64,000 bases of DNA, from NCBI GenBank assembly GCA_958296175.1, contig OY282448.1, positions 2,046,472 through 2,110,471 on the forward strand, in the 5' to 3' direction. The stretch is from an uncultured Chloroflexota bacterium (GTDB lineage Bacteria > Chloroflexota > UBA11872). The notes beneath the pieces are model-generated. The model was not told where the DNA came from. It saw nothing but the letters and a program-made list of their open reading frames with translations, and searched no databases. Both the position numbers and the translations under genes were made by a program. Positions 8,507-17,700 of the stretch are shown piece by piece. Positions within the stretch are counted from its first letter, which is position 1, and every line of letters starts with the position of its first letter.

Positions 8507-9598
8507 GTGAATCTCAGCGACCTTCGCCTTTCGCCATCCGACTACCGCCCGCGCCCACCCGACGGCCGACGCTACCGCATTGGCGTCATCGGCTGCGGCA
8601 GCATTGCCAACGCGGCGCATTTTCCCGCCTACCGCGACTTTGGCTACGAGGTTGCGGCCTGCGCCGACGTCGACGCCGACGCGGCGGAGGCGGCGCGCGT
8701 GCGCTGGGGCGTGCCCACGGCCGGCGTCGACCCGGCCGTGGTGCTGGACGACCCCGCCGTCGAGATCGTCGATCTGGCCGTGCACGCCCAGGTGCGCGCC
8801 GAGCTGTGGCCGGCCATCGTCGGCGCGGGCAAGCCCATCCTGTCGCAGAAGCCCTTCGCCATGAGCTGGGACGCGGCCGCGCGCATGACGCAGGCGGCCG
8901 AAGCCGCCGGCGTGACCCTGATGATCAACCAGCAGGCGCGCTGGGCGCCCCAGCACGCGGCCATCAAGGTCTTGATCGAGCGCGGCGTCTGCGGCGAGGT
9001 GTTCAGCGTGGCGCACGTCCGGCGCTCGTTTCAGGACCATCCCGACCGCTGGTTCGCCGCCATGCCCGACTTCAACCTGATGGACCACGGCATCCACTTC
9101 GTAGACCTGCTGCGGCACTTCAGCGGGCGCACGCCCGACGCGGTGACCACCACCTCGGCCATGATGCAGGGCCAGCACTCCGTGTCGCCAATGAGCCACA
9201 CCGTCGCCATGCACTTCGACCACGGCGGCCTGACCGCCATCGACCACTTCAACAACATCGTGCAAAGCCCGGCCGCATGGTCCGAGGCCTGGCACGTCGA
9301 CGGTACGGAAGGCTCCATCACCGGCGCCCCCGCCTGGGTCGAGGTCACGCGGCGGGACGAACCCGAGCGGCGCGTGCGCTGGCCCATCCAGGGGCGCTGG
9401 TTCCCCGACGCCTTCGGCGGCAGCATGGGCGAACTGATGGCGGCGCTGAACGACGGGCGGGAACCGCTGACGTCGGCGCACGACAACCTGAACTCCCTGC
9501 GCATTGCCGCCGCCTCCGCCCGCAGCGCGGCCGAACACCGCACCGTGCGGCTGGAAGAATTCGTGGAGCCAGGACCGGAGACGTTCCGCCTGCTCTAG
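8507..9598 (+). CDS. Gfo/Idh/MocA family oxidoreductase (1)
   Basis: The 363-residue protein from GTG 8507 has an N-terminal Rossmann domain with YRIGVIGCGSIANAAHFPAY (G-x-G-x-x-A/G) and the ISQKPFAM-like block, here LSQKPFAMS, in the place of the family's EKP motif: Gln replaces the usual Glu. A C-terminal beta-sheet domain follows, with NLMDHGIHFVDLLRHFSG containing the D-x-G-x-H-x-x-D signature. These enzymes use NAD(P) to oxidise or reduce sugars and inositols. Residues 1-20 form an extra N-terminal extension. It is one of three divergent family members in this window, which suggests several different sugar substrates. Confidence 0.9.
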   Translation: MNLSDLRLSPSDYRPRPPDGRRYRIGVIGCGSIANAAHFPAYRDFGYEVAACADVDADAAEAARVRWGVPTAGVDPAVVLDDPAVEIVDLAVHAQVRAELWPAIVGAGKPILSQKPFAMSWDAAARMTQAAEAAGVTLMINQQARWAPQHAAIKVLIERGVCGEVFSVAHVRRSFQDHPDRWFAAMPDFNLMDHGIHFVDLLRHFSGRTPDAVTTTSAMMQGQHSVSPMSHTVAMHFDHGGLTAIDHFNNIVQSPAAWSEAWHVDGTEGSITGAPAWVEVTRRDEPERRVRWPIQGRWFPDAFGGSMGELMAALNDGREPLTSAHDNLNSLRIAAASARSAAEHRTVRLEEFVEPGPETFRLL

Positions 9599-9752
9599 CG
9601 GCCCGCACGCGCCAGGTCCGCAGCTCCTCGGCCGTCTCTCCCGCCCCGCGCTCTGGAAGGGGGTGGGGTCGGCGCCGCCGGGACGCGGGGAACGCGAGCG
9701 TCCCGGCCGCCGCCCCCGTTCGCTGCCCAATCCCCCGGCGGCAAGCGTCCCG

Positions 9753-11183
9753 CTACCGCATTCGCGACACGTAATCGCCGCCCCGCTGTATCGCCGTCAA
9801 ATACGGCGTGCAGCCCGGCCGGTTCTTGAACTGCGCAAACTGCTCGGGGATCGCGCCGCCGGCGTCGGCCACGGCCAGGCCAATGAGTTCGGCCGCCGCG
9901 TCGGGATGCTCGGCCGCAACGTTCTGGCGCAGCGCCGCGTCGTCTGGCAGTCGGTGCAGCAGGGGCGCTTCGCCCCAGATGCTGGCGTTGCACCACCAGT
10001 CGTCGGTCACCACCGTCATCAGCGGCCCCCAGGCGATGCTCACGTGCTGGCGATGGGACGGCAGGTCGTCCCGCAGCAGCGGCGCCAGGTCGCGGCCCTC
10101 GGTGGGGGCGTGCACGCCGGCCGCCGCCAGCACCGTTGCCGCCACGTCGGTGTTGGTCACCAGGCCGTCATACGTCTGGCCGGCGCGCGCCCCGTCTGGG
10201 AACCGCACCAGCAGCGCCAGGTCGGCCACGGCGCGCGTCAGCGGGTGGCCTTGCTTGCTGATGAGGCCCTGGTCGTCCGGGAAGTCCAGGTTGTGCCCGT
10301 GGTCGGACACCACGATCACCAGGGTGTCGTCGGCGCGGCCGGACACGTCCAGCTGTTCCAGGAAGCGCCCCAGCCAGCGGTCGCAGAGAGTCACCTCGCC
10401 CGCGTAGTTGGCCTGCATGCGCCGAACTTCGCGCTCGCTCAGCAGGCCGTCGGTGGGCGCGTAGAGCGACTGGATGACGTCCGTCACGTCGTCGTCGTCG
10501 GGGTCGTACATCCGCCGGTAGTCCGCCGGCGGTTCCCAGGGTTCGTGCGGGTCGAAGGAGTCCACTACCAGGAAGAAGCGCGCGGCATCGCGGTTTTCGT
10601 AGAGCCAGCGCGAGGCGCCGTTGAACAGCCGCGCGGGGTAATAGTCCGACTCGTCACGCCGAAACAGGTTGTTGGTCAGGTATTGCGTGAAGAACTCGCG
10701 CCGCTGGTGCGCCGGCGGCATGTGCGCCGGCACGTGGCGGCGAATGGCCTCGTCCGGCAGCGCCGGGCCAGAGCGGAAGCGGTCGGTCTCCTGGCCGCGA
10801 ATCCACTGCCACTCGCTGAACCCGCGGTGAAAATTCTTGCCCGGTTTGAACTGGTGATAGCAGTCGGTGAACAGCGCCGTGCGGTAGCCGGCGTCCAGCA
10901 GCAGCTCGGAGACCGTGTCCTGATCTTCGGGAATCGGCCCCCAGCCGGGCGCGCCCGAGAAGTCGCCCTTGTAATCGCGGTGCCCCGTGAACGGGAACGT
11001 GCGCTGCCCCGTGTGCAGGGCGCGGCGGAACGGCAGCGTGGGCAGCGCTTCCGGAAACGCCCGCGTGCAGCGCACGCTCTGGGACGCCAAGTCGTCCAGC
11101 ACCGGCGTGCGGACCCAGTCGTTGCCGTACGCCCCCACGTGATCCTTGCGCAAGGTATCGAACACCACCAGGACGACGTTCAT
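9753..11183 (-). CDS. sulfatase / alkaline-phosphatase-superfamily hydrolase with Thr at the nucleophile position
   Basis: The 476-residue protein has the N-terminal metal site VVFDTLRKDHVGAYG, followed by the segment TLPFRRALHTG. In true type I sulfatases this is C/S-x-P-x-R-A-x-L-x-T-G, with Cys or Ser turned into formylglycine. Here the position (residue 49) is Thr, which cannot become formylglycine. The distal metal/ligand motif VVSDHGHN and a later SKQGH segment are kept, so the fold and metals look intact. A Thr nucleophile is normal in nucleotide pyrophosphatase/phosphodiesterase relatives, so a phosphodiesterase or phosphatase role is plausible. No signal peptide is present. It is convergent with Gfo/Idh (1) and divergent from Gfo/Idh (2). 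Confidence 0.85.
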   Translation of the reverse strand: MNVVLVVFDTLRKDHVGAYGNDWVRTPVLDDLASQSVRCTRAFPEALPTLPFRRALHTGQRTFPFTGHRDYKGDFSGAPGWGPIPEDQDTVSELLLDAGYRTALFTDCYHQFKPGKNFHRGFSEWQWIRGQETDRFRSGPALPDEAIRRHVPAHMPPAHQRREFFTQYLTNNLFRRDESDYYPARLFNGASRWLYENRDAARFFLVVDSFDPHEPWEPPADYRRMYDPDDDDVTDVIQSLYAPTDGLLSEREVRRMQANYAGEVTLCDRWLGRFLEQLDVSGRADDTLVIVVSDHGHNLDFPDDQGLISKQGHPLTRAVADLALLVRFPDGARAGQTYDGLVTNTDVAATVLAAAGVHAPTEGRDLAPLLRDDLPSHRQHVSIAWGPLMTVVTDDWWCNASIWGEAPLLHRLPDDAALRQNVAAEHPDAAAELIGLAVADAGGAIPEQFAQFKNRPGCTPYLTAIQRGGDYVSRMR

Positions 11184-11396
11184 CGGTCAGGTTCCACGGC
11201 AAGCGGGCCCAGAAATGCTGCGTTGGCCGCAAGCAAACGTCAACGCCCCGCCCCCACCAGCAGGCACGCCCCGCCTCCTCTCCCGCACCAACCCCTCCCC
11301 CGCGCTCTCCCTCCCCCGCGTTCCCCCTCGCCCCTGCTCCCCCTGGAAGCGCCCCAATCTTTCCCTCTCCCCCGGGGAGCGCCTCCTTAATCTTTC

Positions 11397-11434
11397 CCCT
11401 CTCCCTCTGGGAGAGGGTTAGGGTGAGGGTCTTC
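11397..11434 (+). repeat. dispersed palindromic repeat, copy 1 (within the 11184-11510 gap)
   Basis: CCCTCTCCC..GGGAGAGGG is followed by TTAGGGTGAGGGTCTTC. A decayed copy (CCCTCTCCCCCGGGGAG) lies just before it at about 11363-11380. The rest of the 327-bp gap is pyrimidine-rich and I see no gene in it. The same unit recurs at 48.2, 51.6, 51.8 and 60.2 kb. Confidence 0.8.
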
Positions 11435-11510
11435 CGCCCCCGCGCTCCCCCTCCCCCCATCCCCGTCTGCTAGGGTTCCTTCCCATCGGCGAATCTTGCG
11501 GCGGACAGCC

Positions 11511-12686
11511 ATGACCACCTACCGAGTCGGCTTTCTGGGCATCGGCCCGCGCGGACTGAGCCAGGCCCGCGCCTACGCGCTGCACCCCCGCGTGGAGCTG
11601 GCGGCCATCTGCGACGTCGACGCCGAGCGCCTGGCCGCCGCGGCCGGCGAGTTCGGCGTCGAACGCACCTACGCCGACTTCCGCGCCATGCTGGACGCGG
11701 AAGACCTGGACGTCGTCAACATCCCCACCCGCACCGACCTGCACGCGCCGCTCACCATCGGCGTGCTGGAACACCGCGCGCCCAAGGCCGTGGTGGTCGA
11801 AAAGCCCATGGCCACCAGCCTGAGCGACGCCGACCGCATGGTGGAGCTGGCCGCGGCCGCCCGCACGCGGCTGGCCGTGCACCACCAGATGCGCACCACC
11901 CCGACCTTCCAGGTGGCCGAGCGGCTGATCGACCAGGGCGCCATCGGCCCGCTCACCTCGATCAAAATCCGCGGCAAGGGCTATTACGGCGGCTACGACA
12001 TGCTCAACATCGGCACCCACCTGCTCAACGGCGCGCGCCGCTTCGCCGGCCAGGCCCGCAGCGTCACCGCCATGTGCCTGACCGGCGGCCGCCCCACCAC
12101 GGCCGCCGACGTGATCGAAGGCCCTTACGGGTTTGGGCTGCTGGCCGGCGAAGACATCTCGGCGGTCTACGAGTTCGACGGCGGCCTGCACGCCTTCGCC
12201 GAAATGCACCGGCGCAGCCAGTCCGACAGCGGCTGGGTGCACCTCAAGCTCTACGGCGAAGACGGCGCGCTCTGCCTGTACAACTCGCGCCAGCTCTTCA
12301 TCCGCCGCGGCCGCGACTCATGCGTAGGCCGCGTGCCCTGGGAAACCTACGAGCTGGACGACGCCGACCGCATCCTGCACGGCTGCGACTACGTGGACCA
12401 CGCCGGCGGTGACCTCTGGATGGCCGAGGAAACCGTGCGCGCGCTGGACGACGACCGCGAGCACGAATGCAGCGGCCTGGAAGGCCGCGCCGTCATGGAA
12501 ATGATGGACGGCGCCTGGGTCTCCCACTTCAGCCGCGCCCGCGTCGACTTTCCCCTCCCCCGCGGCGATCACCCCCTCCGCCGCGAACTGGCCGCCGCCG
12601 GCCTCCCGGACCCCGACCCCGAGCGCTCCAAGCTCCGCTACGCCGACTGGCTGCCCGGCGAGCTCGCCCGAATCCAGACCGCCTAA
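11511..12686 (+). CDS. Gfo/Idh/MocA family oxidoreductase (2)
   Basis: The 391-residue protein starts at ATG 11511; a TTG five codons upstream is possible. The nucleotide-binding fold YRVGFLGIGPRGLSQARAY is followed by VVVEKPMA, the family's conserved E-K-P with the Lys in place. The C-terminal domain has DMLNIGTHLLNGARRFAG as the substrate-side helix. In the last third there are several acidic and Cys residues, including HGCDYVDHAGGD, that I cannot assign to a family role. The protein is likely NAD(P)-dependent and acts on a sugar derivative. Downstream lies a 719-bp non-coding, repeat-rich region. Confidence 0.9.
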   Translation: MTTYRVGFLGIGPRGLSQARAYALHPRVELAAICDVDAERLAAAAGEFGVERTYADFRAMLDAEDLDVVNIPTRTDLHAPLTIGVLEHRAPKAVVVEKPMATSLSDADRMVELAAAARTRLAVHHQMRTTPTFQVAERLIDQGAIGPLTSIKIRGKGYYGGYDMLNIGTHLLNGARRFAGQARSVTAMCLTGGRPTTAADVIEGPYGFGLLAGEDISAVYEFDGGLHAFAEMHRRSQSDSGWVHLKLYGEDGALCLYNSRQLFIRRGRDSCVGRVPWETYELDDADRILHGCDYVDHAGGDLWMAEETVRALDDDREHECSGLEGRAVMEMMDGAWVSHFSRARVDFPLPRGDHPLRRELAAAGLPDPDPERSKLRYADWLPGELARIQTA

Positions 12687-12747
12687 ACACCCCGTACTCC
12701 GCGCCTCGCCCCGCGCCGCGGGGCGAGGCGCAGCCGCCCGCGGCCCA

Positions 12748-12923
12748 CACGTATATATAGGCCCCCGTCCCCCGTCCCCCGTTCCCCGCGCCCGCCTGCG
12801 CCCCACGTATATATAGGCCCTCACTCCCCGCGCCCGCGAGATGCGGGAACACGTCGAGCGAGTAGCGCTTGCGGCGCACCCCCGTCCCCTGCGCCCGCCT
12901 GCGGCACACGTATATATAGGCCC
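12748..12923. repeat. three copies of CACGTATATATAGGCCC in the 12687-13405 gap
   Basis: Identical 17-bp copies lie at 12748-12764, 12804-12820 and 12907-12923 in a region otherwise almost free of A/T runs. Each is followed by a C-rich stretch ending in CCCGCGCCCGC. The rest of the gap (12924-13270) is very GC-rich and holds two copies of GGAAACGCCGCCCC(C)GCG (about 13124 and 13186). I see no gene in it. A related ATAT palindrome is inside the membrane-protein gene at 1136-1150. Confidence 0.85.
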
Positions 12924-13274
12924 TCGTTCCCCGCGCCCGCGGGATGCGGCGCACGACGCCAGCGAGCAGGTCGAACCCCGTTCCCCGCGGCCCGCGGGCC
13001 GTCGCCGGGTCGATGATGACCACGGTGCAGCGGCCCCGCCCTTTCCCCGCGGCCCGCCCGCCCCGCCGCTGCGGCGCCGCCTGCACCCGTTCCCCGCAAC
13101 TCGCCCTCCAGCGCCGGGGCGATGGAAACGCCGCCCCGCGCGGATCGCGGGCGCTGGCGGTGCGGGGGCGCGGCCAGGGTCACGGAAACGCCGCCCCCGC
13201 GGGCCGACAGCGGCTGCCCGCGCCGCCCGCCGCCCCCCGCCAAAAAAAGTCCCGCAGAGGCGGAAAAACTCTGG

Positions 13275-13301
13275 ATATTCAAGAATATTGCGTTGACAAC
13301 G
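13275..13301 (+). promoter_or_regulatory. two adjacent palindromes at the -35 region of the MarR gene (putative operators)
   Basis: ATATTC-AA-GAATAT (13275-13288) is followed three bases later by CGTTG-A-CAACG (13291-13301), which contains the -35 hexamer TTGACA. Dyads at this place suit binding of a dimeric repressor such as the MarR protein encoded downstream. Confidence 0.55.
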
Positions 13302-13321
13302 ATTGTTTGCGCGTCTACTGT
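13293..13321 (+). promoter_or_regulatory. sigma-70 type promoter of the MarR gene
   Basis: TTGACA at 13293-13298 is a perfect -35. A 17-bp spacer leads to TACTGT at 13316-13321 (4 of 6 matches to TATAAT). The MarR start codon is 85 bp downstream of the -10. Confidence 0.65.
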
Positions 13322-13352
13322 ATGGGCAACGAGTGCAGAAGCCCTGGTTGTT

Positions 13353-13369
13353 CGTGCACAGCTTGCACG
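13353..13369 (+). promoter_or_regulatory. palindrome CGTGCA-N5-TGCACG in the MarR leader
   Basis: A 6-bp perfect dyad with a 5-bp spacer lies about 35 bp after the -10, a typical site for a MarR-family autorepressor. It is flanked by TTGTT on the left and GCCAA on the right. Confidence 0.5.
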
Positions 13370-13383
13370 GCCAATAGGTGCCC

Positions 13384-13401
13384 TACGACGAAGAGGTCGT
13401 A
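13384..13401 (+). promoter_or_regulatory. small hairpin holding the MarR Shine-Dalgarno in its loop
   Basis: TACGAC (13384-13389) pairs with GTCGTA (13396-13401). The loop GAAGAG joins the stem to give AAGAGG, the ribosome-binding site nine bases before ATG 13406. It could tune translation of the regulator. Confidence 0.4.
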
Positions 13402-13405
13402 AACG

Positions 13406-13960
13406 ATGGATCGAGACGACGGCGGCGTGATCGAGCCGCCGGCGAACGTCATGTACTGGGTGTCAGCCATGATGGCAGAGGCCATGAAGGCCCTGCAGGT
13501 GTCGCTGGCGCCGCTTGGTGTGACCCCGCTGGAATACGGCGTCTTGCACTGCTGCCTGCTGGGCGGCGACGCCACAGTGTCGGAGCTGGCGCAGGTGTTG
13601 CCCTCGGACCCGTCGGCCATCAGCCGCGCGGTTACCAAGATGTCGGTCGAGGGCCTGTTCTGGCGTGTGCGGTCGCCCAGCGACCGCCGCGTGGTGCGGC
13701 TGCGGCTGACGGCCAAGGGTCAGACGCTGGCGCTGGAACTGCGCGCGCACGTCGAGGCCGAGAACGCGCGGATGTTGACGGACGTGTCGGAGCGGGAGCT
13801 GCAGACGTTCGTCGAGGTGGCCGGCAAGATTTCGGCCGGCCTGGCGCGCATCGTGGATTCCACGGCGACGGACCAGCCCGGAGGGGCGAGCCAGAGCCCG
13901 ACCGACGACGTGATGCCCCCGACCATGGACCCGCGCGCCGTGGTGCTTGGCACGGCGTGA
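13406..13960 (+). CDS. MarR family transcriptional regulator
   Basis: The 184-residue protein has the winged helix-turn-helix layout of MarR: an N-terminal dimer helix (NVMYWVSAMMAEAMKALQ), the LTPLEYGVLHCCLLGG helix, the recognition helix VSELAQVLPSDPSAISRAVTKM, and the wing SPSDRRVVRLRLTAKGQ with the family's D-R-R-x-x-x-x-x-L-T-x-x-G. The C-terminal 25 residues are an unstructured tail. Promoter, palindromes and a hairpin in front of it suggest autoregulation. The gene is followed on the same strand by the small secreted proteins and the giant surface protein with no obvious terminator between, so these may be one transcription unit that MarR controls. Confidence 0.9.
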   Translation: MDRDDGGVIEPPANVMYWVSAMMAEAMKALQVSLAPLGVTPLEYGVLHCCLLGGDATVSELAQVLPSDPSAISRAVTKMSVEGLFWRVRSPSDRRVVRLRLTAKGQTLALELRAHVEAENARMLTDVSERELQTFVEVAGKISAGLARIVDSTATDQPGGASQSPTDDVMPPTMDPRAVVLGTA

Positions 13961-14090
13961 CCGGCAGACCATGAACGCCAGAAACACGACGACCACCCTC
14001 GCCCGCACGTGCGGCGGCGAGCACGGCCTTACCGAGCGAACGAACCTTTCCGCGGAAGCCCTCCTCCCCGTCGAAGTGGAGAACATCTCG

Positions 14091-14408
14091 ATGACGAAGA
14101 CGACCTGGTTGACGCGCGCACGCCACCTGTTGGCGCCGCTGCGCTGGTGCGTGTTGGTGCTGGCGGTGGTTGCCGTGGTCTGGACGCTGGAAGCGCAGGC
14201 GGCGTTCGCGCAGGTTGGCGAGCCGTCCGCGCAGACGGCGGCGGTCGAGCCGGCGCCCGCGCCGAGCGCCCGCCCGCGCCGCGCCCGCCGCGCCAAGAAC
14301 GCGCGCGCCCTTCACCCGGCGGCCGCCCGCACGCGCGCCGCCTCACCGAGCGAACGATCCCTTTCCGCGGAAGCCCTCCTCCCCGTCGAAGTGGAGAACA
14401 TCCGATGA
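14091..14408 (+). CDS. small exported Ala/Pro/Arg-rich protein, tandem copy 1
   Basis: This 105-residue product has a clear signal peptide: MTKTTWLTRARHLLAPLRW, a hydrophobic core LVLAVVAVVW, and a likely cleavage after AFAQ (about residue 41). The remainder is Ala, Pro and Arg rich with no domain. GGAG lies 11 bases before the ATG. An in-frame ATG at 13971 would add 40 residues, but that extension has no counterpart in copy 2. The stop overlaps the next start as ATGA. It may be a decoy or a leftover of duplication of the 5' end of the giant gene rather than a functional protein. Confidence 0.55.
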   Translation: MTKTTWLTRARHLLAPLRWCVLVLAVVAVVWTLEAQAAFAQVGEPSAQTAAVEPAPAPSARPRRARRAKNARALHPAAARTRAASPSERSLSAEALLPVEVENIR

Positions 14409-14722
14409 CGAAGTCGACCTGGTTGACGCGCACACGCCACCTGTTGGCGCCGCTGCGCTGGTGCGTATTGGTGCTGGCGGTGGTTGCCGTGGTCTGGACG
14501 CTGGAAGCGCAGGCGGCGTTCGCGCAGGTCGGCGAGCCGTCCGCGCAGACGGCGGCGGTCGAGCCGGCGCCCGCGCCGAGCGCCCGCCCGCGCCGCGCCC
14601 GCCGCGCCCGGAACGCGCGCGCCCTTCACCCGACGGCCGGCCGCCCGCGCGCCGCCTCACCGAGCGAACGATCCCTTTCCGCGGAGCAGTGCACACAGAT
14701 GACGCAGGAAACCGCCCGATGA
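14405..14722 (+). CDS. small exported Ala/Pro/Arg-rich protein, tandem copy 2
   Basis: This 105-residue product is nearly identical to copy 1 through the signal peptide and the first 90 residues; its last residues (EQCTQMTQETAR) differ. GGAG lies shortly upstream. Its start overlaps the stop of copy 1 and its stop overlaps the start of the giant protein, both as ATGA, so ribosomes finishing one can restart on the next. The mature part has no recognised domain. Confidence 0.55.
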   Translation: MTKSTWLTRTRHLLAPLRWCVLVLAVVAVVWTLEAQAAFAQVGEPSAQTAAVEPAPAPSARPRRARRARNARALHPTAGRPRAASPSERSLSAEQCTQMTQETAR

Positions 14723-17700
14723 CGAAGAAGACGAAGACCTTGTCGAATCGCACGCGCTACGTGCTGTCCCCGCTGCGCTGGTGCGCGTTGGTGCTGACGA
14801 TGGTTGCCGTGGTATGGACGCTGGAGGCGCAGGTGGCGGCCGCGCAGGAAGCCGAGCGGCTCGTCCAGGCGGTGGTAGCCGCGCCGGCGGCGACGGAAGA
14901 ATCCGCGCCGACGCCGACGCCCGACCCCACGGCGACGCCCGAGCCGGTGCCCGAGGCCACGCCGACGGCGACGCCCGAGCCCACGGCGACGCCGACGGAA
15001 GAACCCGCGCCGATGCCGACACCCGACCCCGCAGCGCCGCCGACGCCCGAGCCCACGGCGCCGCCGGCGGAAGAACCCGCGCCGACGCCGACGCCCGAAC
15101 CCACATCGACCCCGACGCCGACCCCGGCGCCCGAGCCCACGGCGACGCCGACGGAAGAACCCGCGCCGACGCCTACGCCCGAGCCGGCGGCCGAGCCCAC
15201 GCCGACGCCCACGTCGACGCCCGGCCCCACGCCGACCCCCGAGCCCACGTCGACGCCCGAGCTGACGCCGACGCCGACGCCCGAGCCCACACATACACCT
15301 GACCCGACGCCGGCCCCCACGCCGGCCCCCGACCCCACGCCCGCGCCGACGGAAGAACCGCAAGAAGCGGAAGAACCGGCCGAGGCGCCGGCCGCCCGGA
15401 CGCCCAGCTTCGGCAGTCAGACCATTGCTGCCCAGACCTGGACGCTCGGCCAGCCCATCGCGGCGGTCACGCTGCCGGAAGCCACGGACGGCGACGGCGA
15501 GCTGACCTACACGCTCAGCCCGGCGCTGCCGGCCGGCGTGACGCTGGACGCGGCGCGCCGCGAGCTGCGCGGAACGCCCACGGAAGCCGTGGACGGCGCC
15601 GCCTACACGTGGACCGCGGCCAACGCGGACGGTGACGAAGCCACGCTGACCTTCCGCGTGACGGTGGCCGCGCCTGCGCCCGCGCAGGCGCAGGCCGAGG
15701 TCGTGCAGCCCCCGCGGCCGCAGGTGGCGGCCGCACTCACGCTCGGACCGACCTGGCAGCCGACGGGGATCCACTTCTCCCATCAGAGCGACGACGGCCT
15801 CGTCACCCACACCTTCCACCAGAACAGCGCCATCACGCCGGTCACGCTGCTGGCGGCCACGGGCGGGGTTGCCCCGGTGAGCTACCAGCTGACGCTGAAC
15901 GGCGACTCCCTGGCCCTGGTGGCCGGGTTGAGCTACGACCAGAGCACGCGCCGGCTGTCCGGCACGCCCACGCGCATGCGCGTCTATTTTCCCGATCCCA
16001 CAGACCCCGACGCCAACACCTTCGGCACCTACTACACGCTGAAGGCCACGGACTCGACCGGCGCCTGGACCAGCATTGGTGTCGTAATCGTCATCACGCG
16101 CGACCGCACGCCGACGTTTCCCAGCGGCACGCCGTCCTACACCTTCGTGCAGGGCTGGAACGGGGTCACGGCCACGCTGCCGGCCGCCGGGGGCGTGACG
16201 CAGTACGACGGTGCGCTGACCTACCGCATCGACAGCGCCACGCCGCTGCCGCAGGGGCTGAGCTTCTCCTCGGCCACGCGCAAGATCACCGGCACCCCCG
16301 CGGCTGTGTCGGCGGACACGGTCTACAAGCTGATCGTCACGGACGGCGACGGCGACTCGGCCCGCATGGACTTCCGGCTGTCGGTAGTGGCGAACACGCA
16401 GCCGGGCTTCGGCGCCGCGACCGTGCCCGACCAGACCTGGGTGCAAAACTCGCAAATCGCGGGCCTGACGCTGCCGGCCGCCAGCGGCGGCAACGGCGCT
16501 CTGACCTACGCGCTGACGCCGGCGCTGCCCACCGGGGTGTCGCGCAGCGGGTTCGACATTTCCGGCACGCCCTCGCAGGTGTCGGCGGCCACCACTTACA
16601 CCTGGACGGCCACCGACGCGGACGGCGACGAGGTCGAGACCACTTTCACCATCACGGTGGTGGAAGACCTGACGCCCAGCTTCAGCGACGCGACGGCGTC
16701 GTACACCTTCCATCAGAACGACCAGATCACCCCCGTGACGCTGCCGGCGGCGACCGGCGGCAACGGCGCGCTGACACACAGCCTGGTGCTGGACCTGGGG
16801 CTGGCGGCGGGCCTGAGCTACGACCAGGCCGCGCGCACGCTCTCGGGGCGGCCCACGGCCATGGCGCCGTCCAGCCTGAGCGCCACGCCGCCTGGCTCGC
16901 TGACCCGCACCGTGGGTTACAAGCTGTTGGCCACGGACGCGGACGGGGACGAGGCCGAGATGTTGGTCTACATTCGCATCACGCGCGACGGCCAGCCGAC
17001 CTTCGCCGGCCCCTCGCCCGAGCGGATCTTCCGCGTGGGGCAGCAGATCACGGCGCAGGCGCTGCCGGCCGCGACCGGGGTGAGCAAGTACGACGGCAGC
17101 GTCACCTACACCATGACGCGCCGCGGCGTAACGGCATCGGCCGCACCGACCTCTCTGCCCTCGGAAGGCATCGACTTCGATGCGGCCAAGCGCACGCTGA
17201 CGGGCACGCCCACCACCCAGCGGGAGCGCACCACCTACACGCTGACCGCGACGGACGGGGACGGCGACAGCGCGAGCTTGACCGTGTACGTCACCGTGCT
17301 GGCGGCCGACGTCTCGCCCAGCTTCGGCGAGGGGATGGCCGACCAAGTCTGGTGGGTCGGGCAGAGATTCACCGATTCGGTCAGGCTGCCTCTGGCGAGC
17401 GGCGGCAACGGCGCGCTGACCTACACGCTGTCGCCCGCGCTGCCGAGCGGGGTGACTCGCGATGCGCGGGCGCTCTTTGGCACCCCCACCGCCACCATGC
17501 GGGAGACCACGTACACCTGGACGGTCACCGACACGGACAGTGACACGGACGAGATCACCTTCACCATCACCGTGCTGGGCCCCGGCGCGCTGATCCTCGA
17601 TGGGGCGGTGAGCAACCAAACCTGGACCAGAAACCAGGCCATCACGTCCCTCACGCTTCCGGCGGGGATCGGCGGGAACGCACCGCTGACCTACACGCTG

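Larger units (their letters stand above)
14031..14835 (+). repeat. tandem units of exactly 314 bp carrying a start codon and signal peptide (3 copies)
   Basis: Three ATG codons at 14091, 14405 and 14719 are each exactly 314 bp apart. Units 1 and 2 are almost identical over their full length. Unit 3 keeps the upstream GAGCGAACGATCCC block and the signal-peptide codons, then diverges into the giant gene. Because 314 is not a multiple of three, each unit is in a new frame. Confidence 0.9.

Noticed and set aside
9504-11390. plus-strand frame of about 628 codons opposite the sulfatase-like gene
   Set aside because: The minus-strand product has conserved metal motifs; the plus product is His/Arg/Gln-rich and extends into intergenic repeats.
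12748-12923. CRISPR array from the three TATATA repeats
   Set aside because: Repeats are only 17 bp, spacing is irregular (56 and 103 bp), and no cas gene is in the window.
13971-14090. 40-residue N-terminal extension of the first small secreted protein from ATG 13971
   Set aside because: The extension would hide the signal peptide, and its counterpart in the second unit has no such start.
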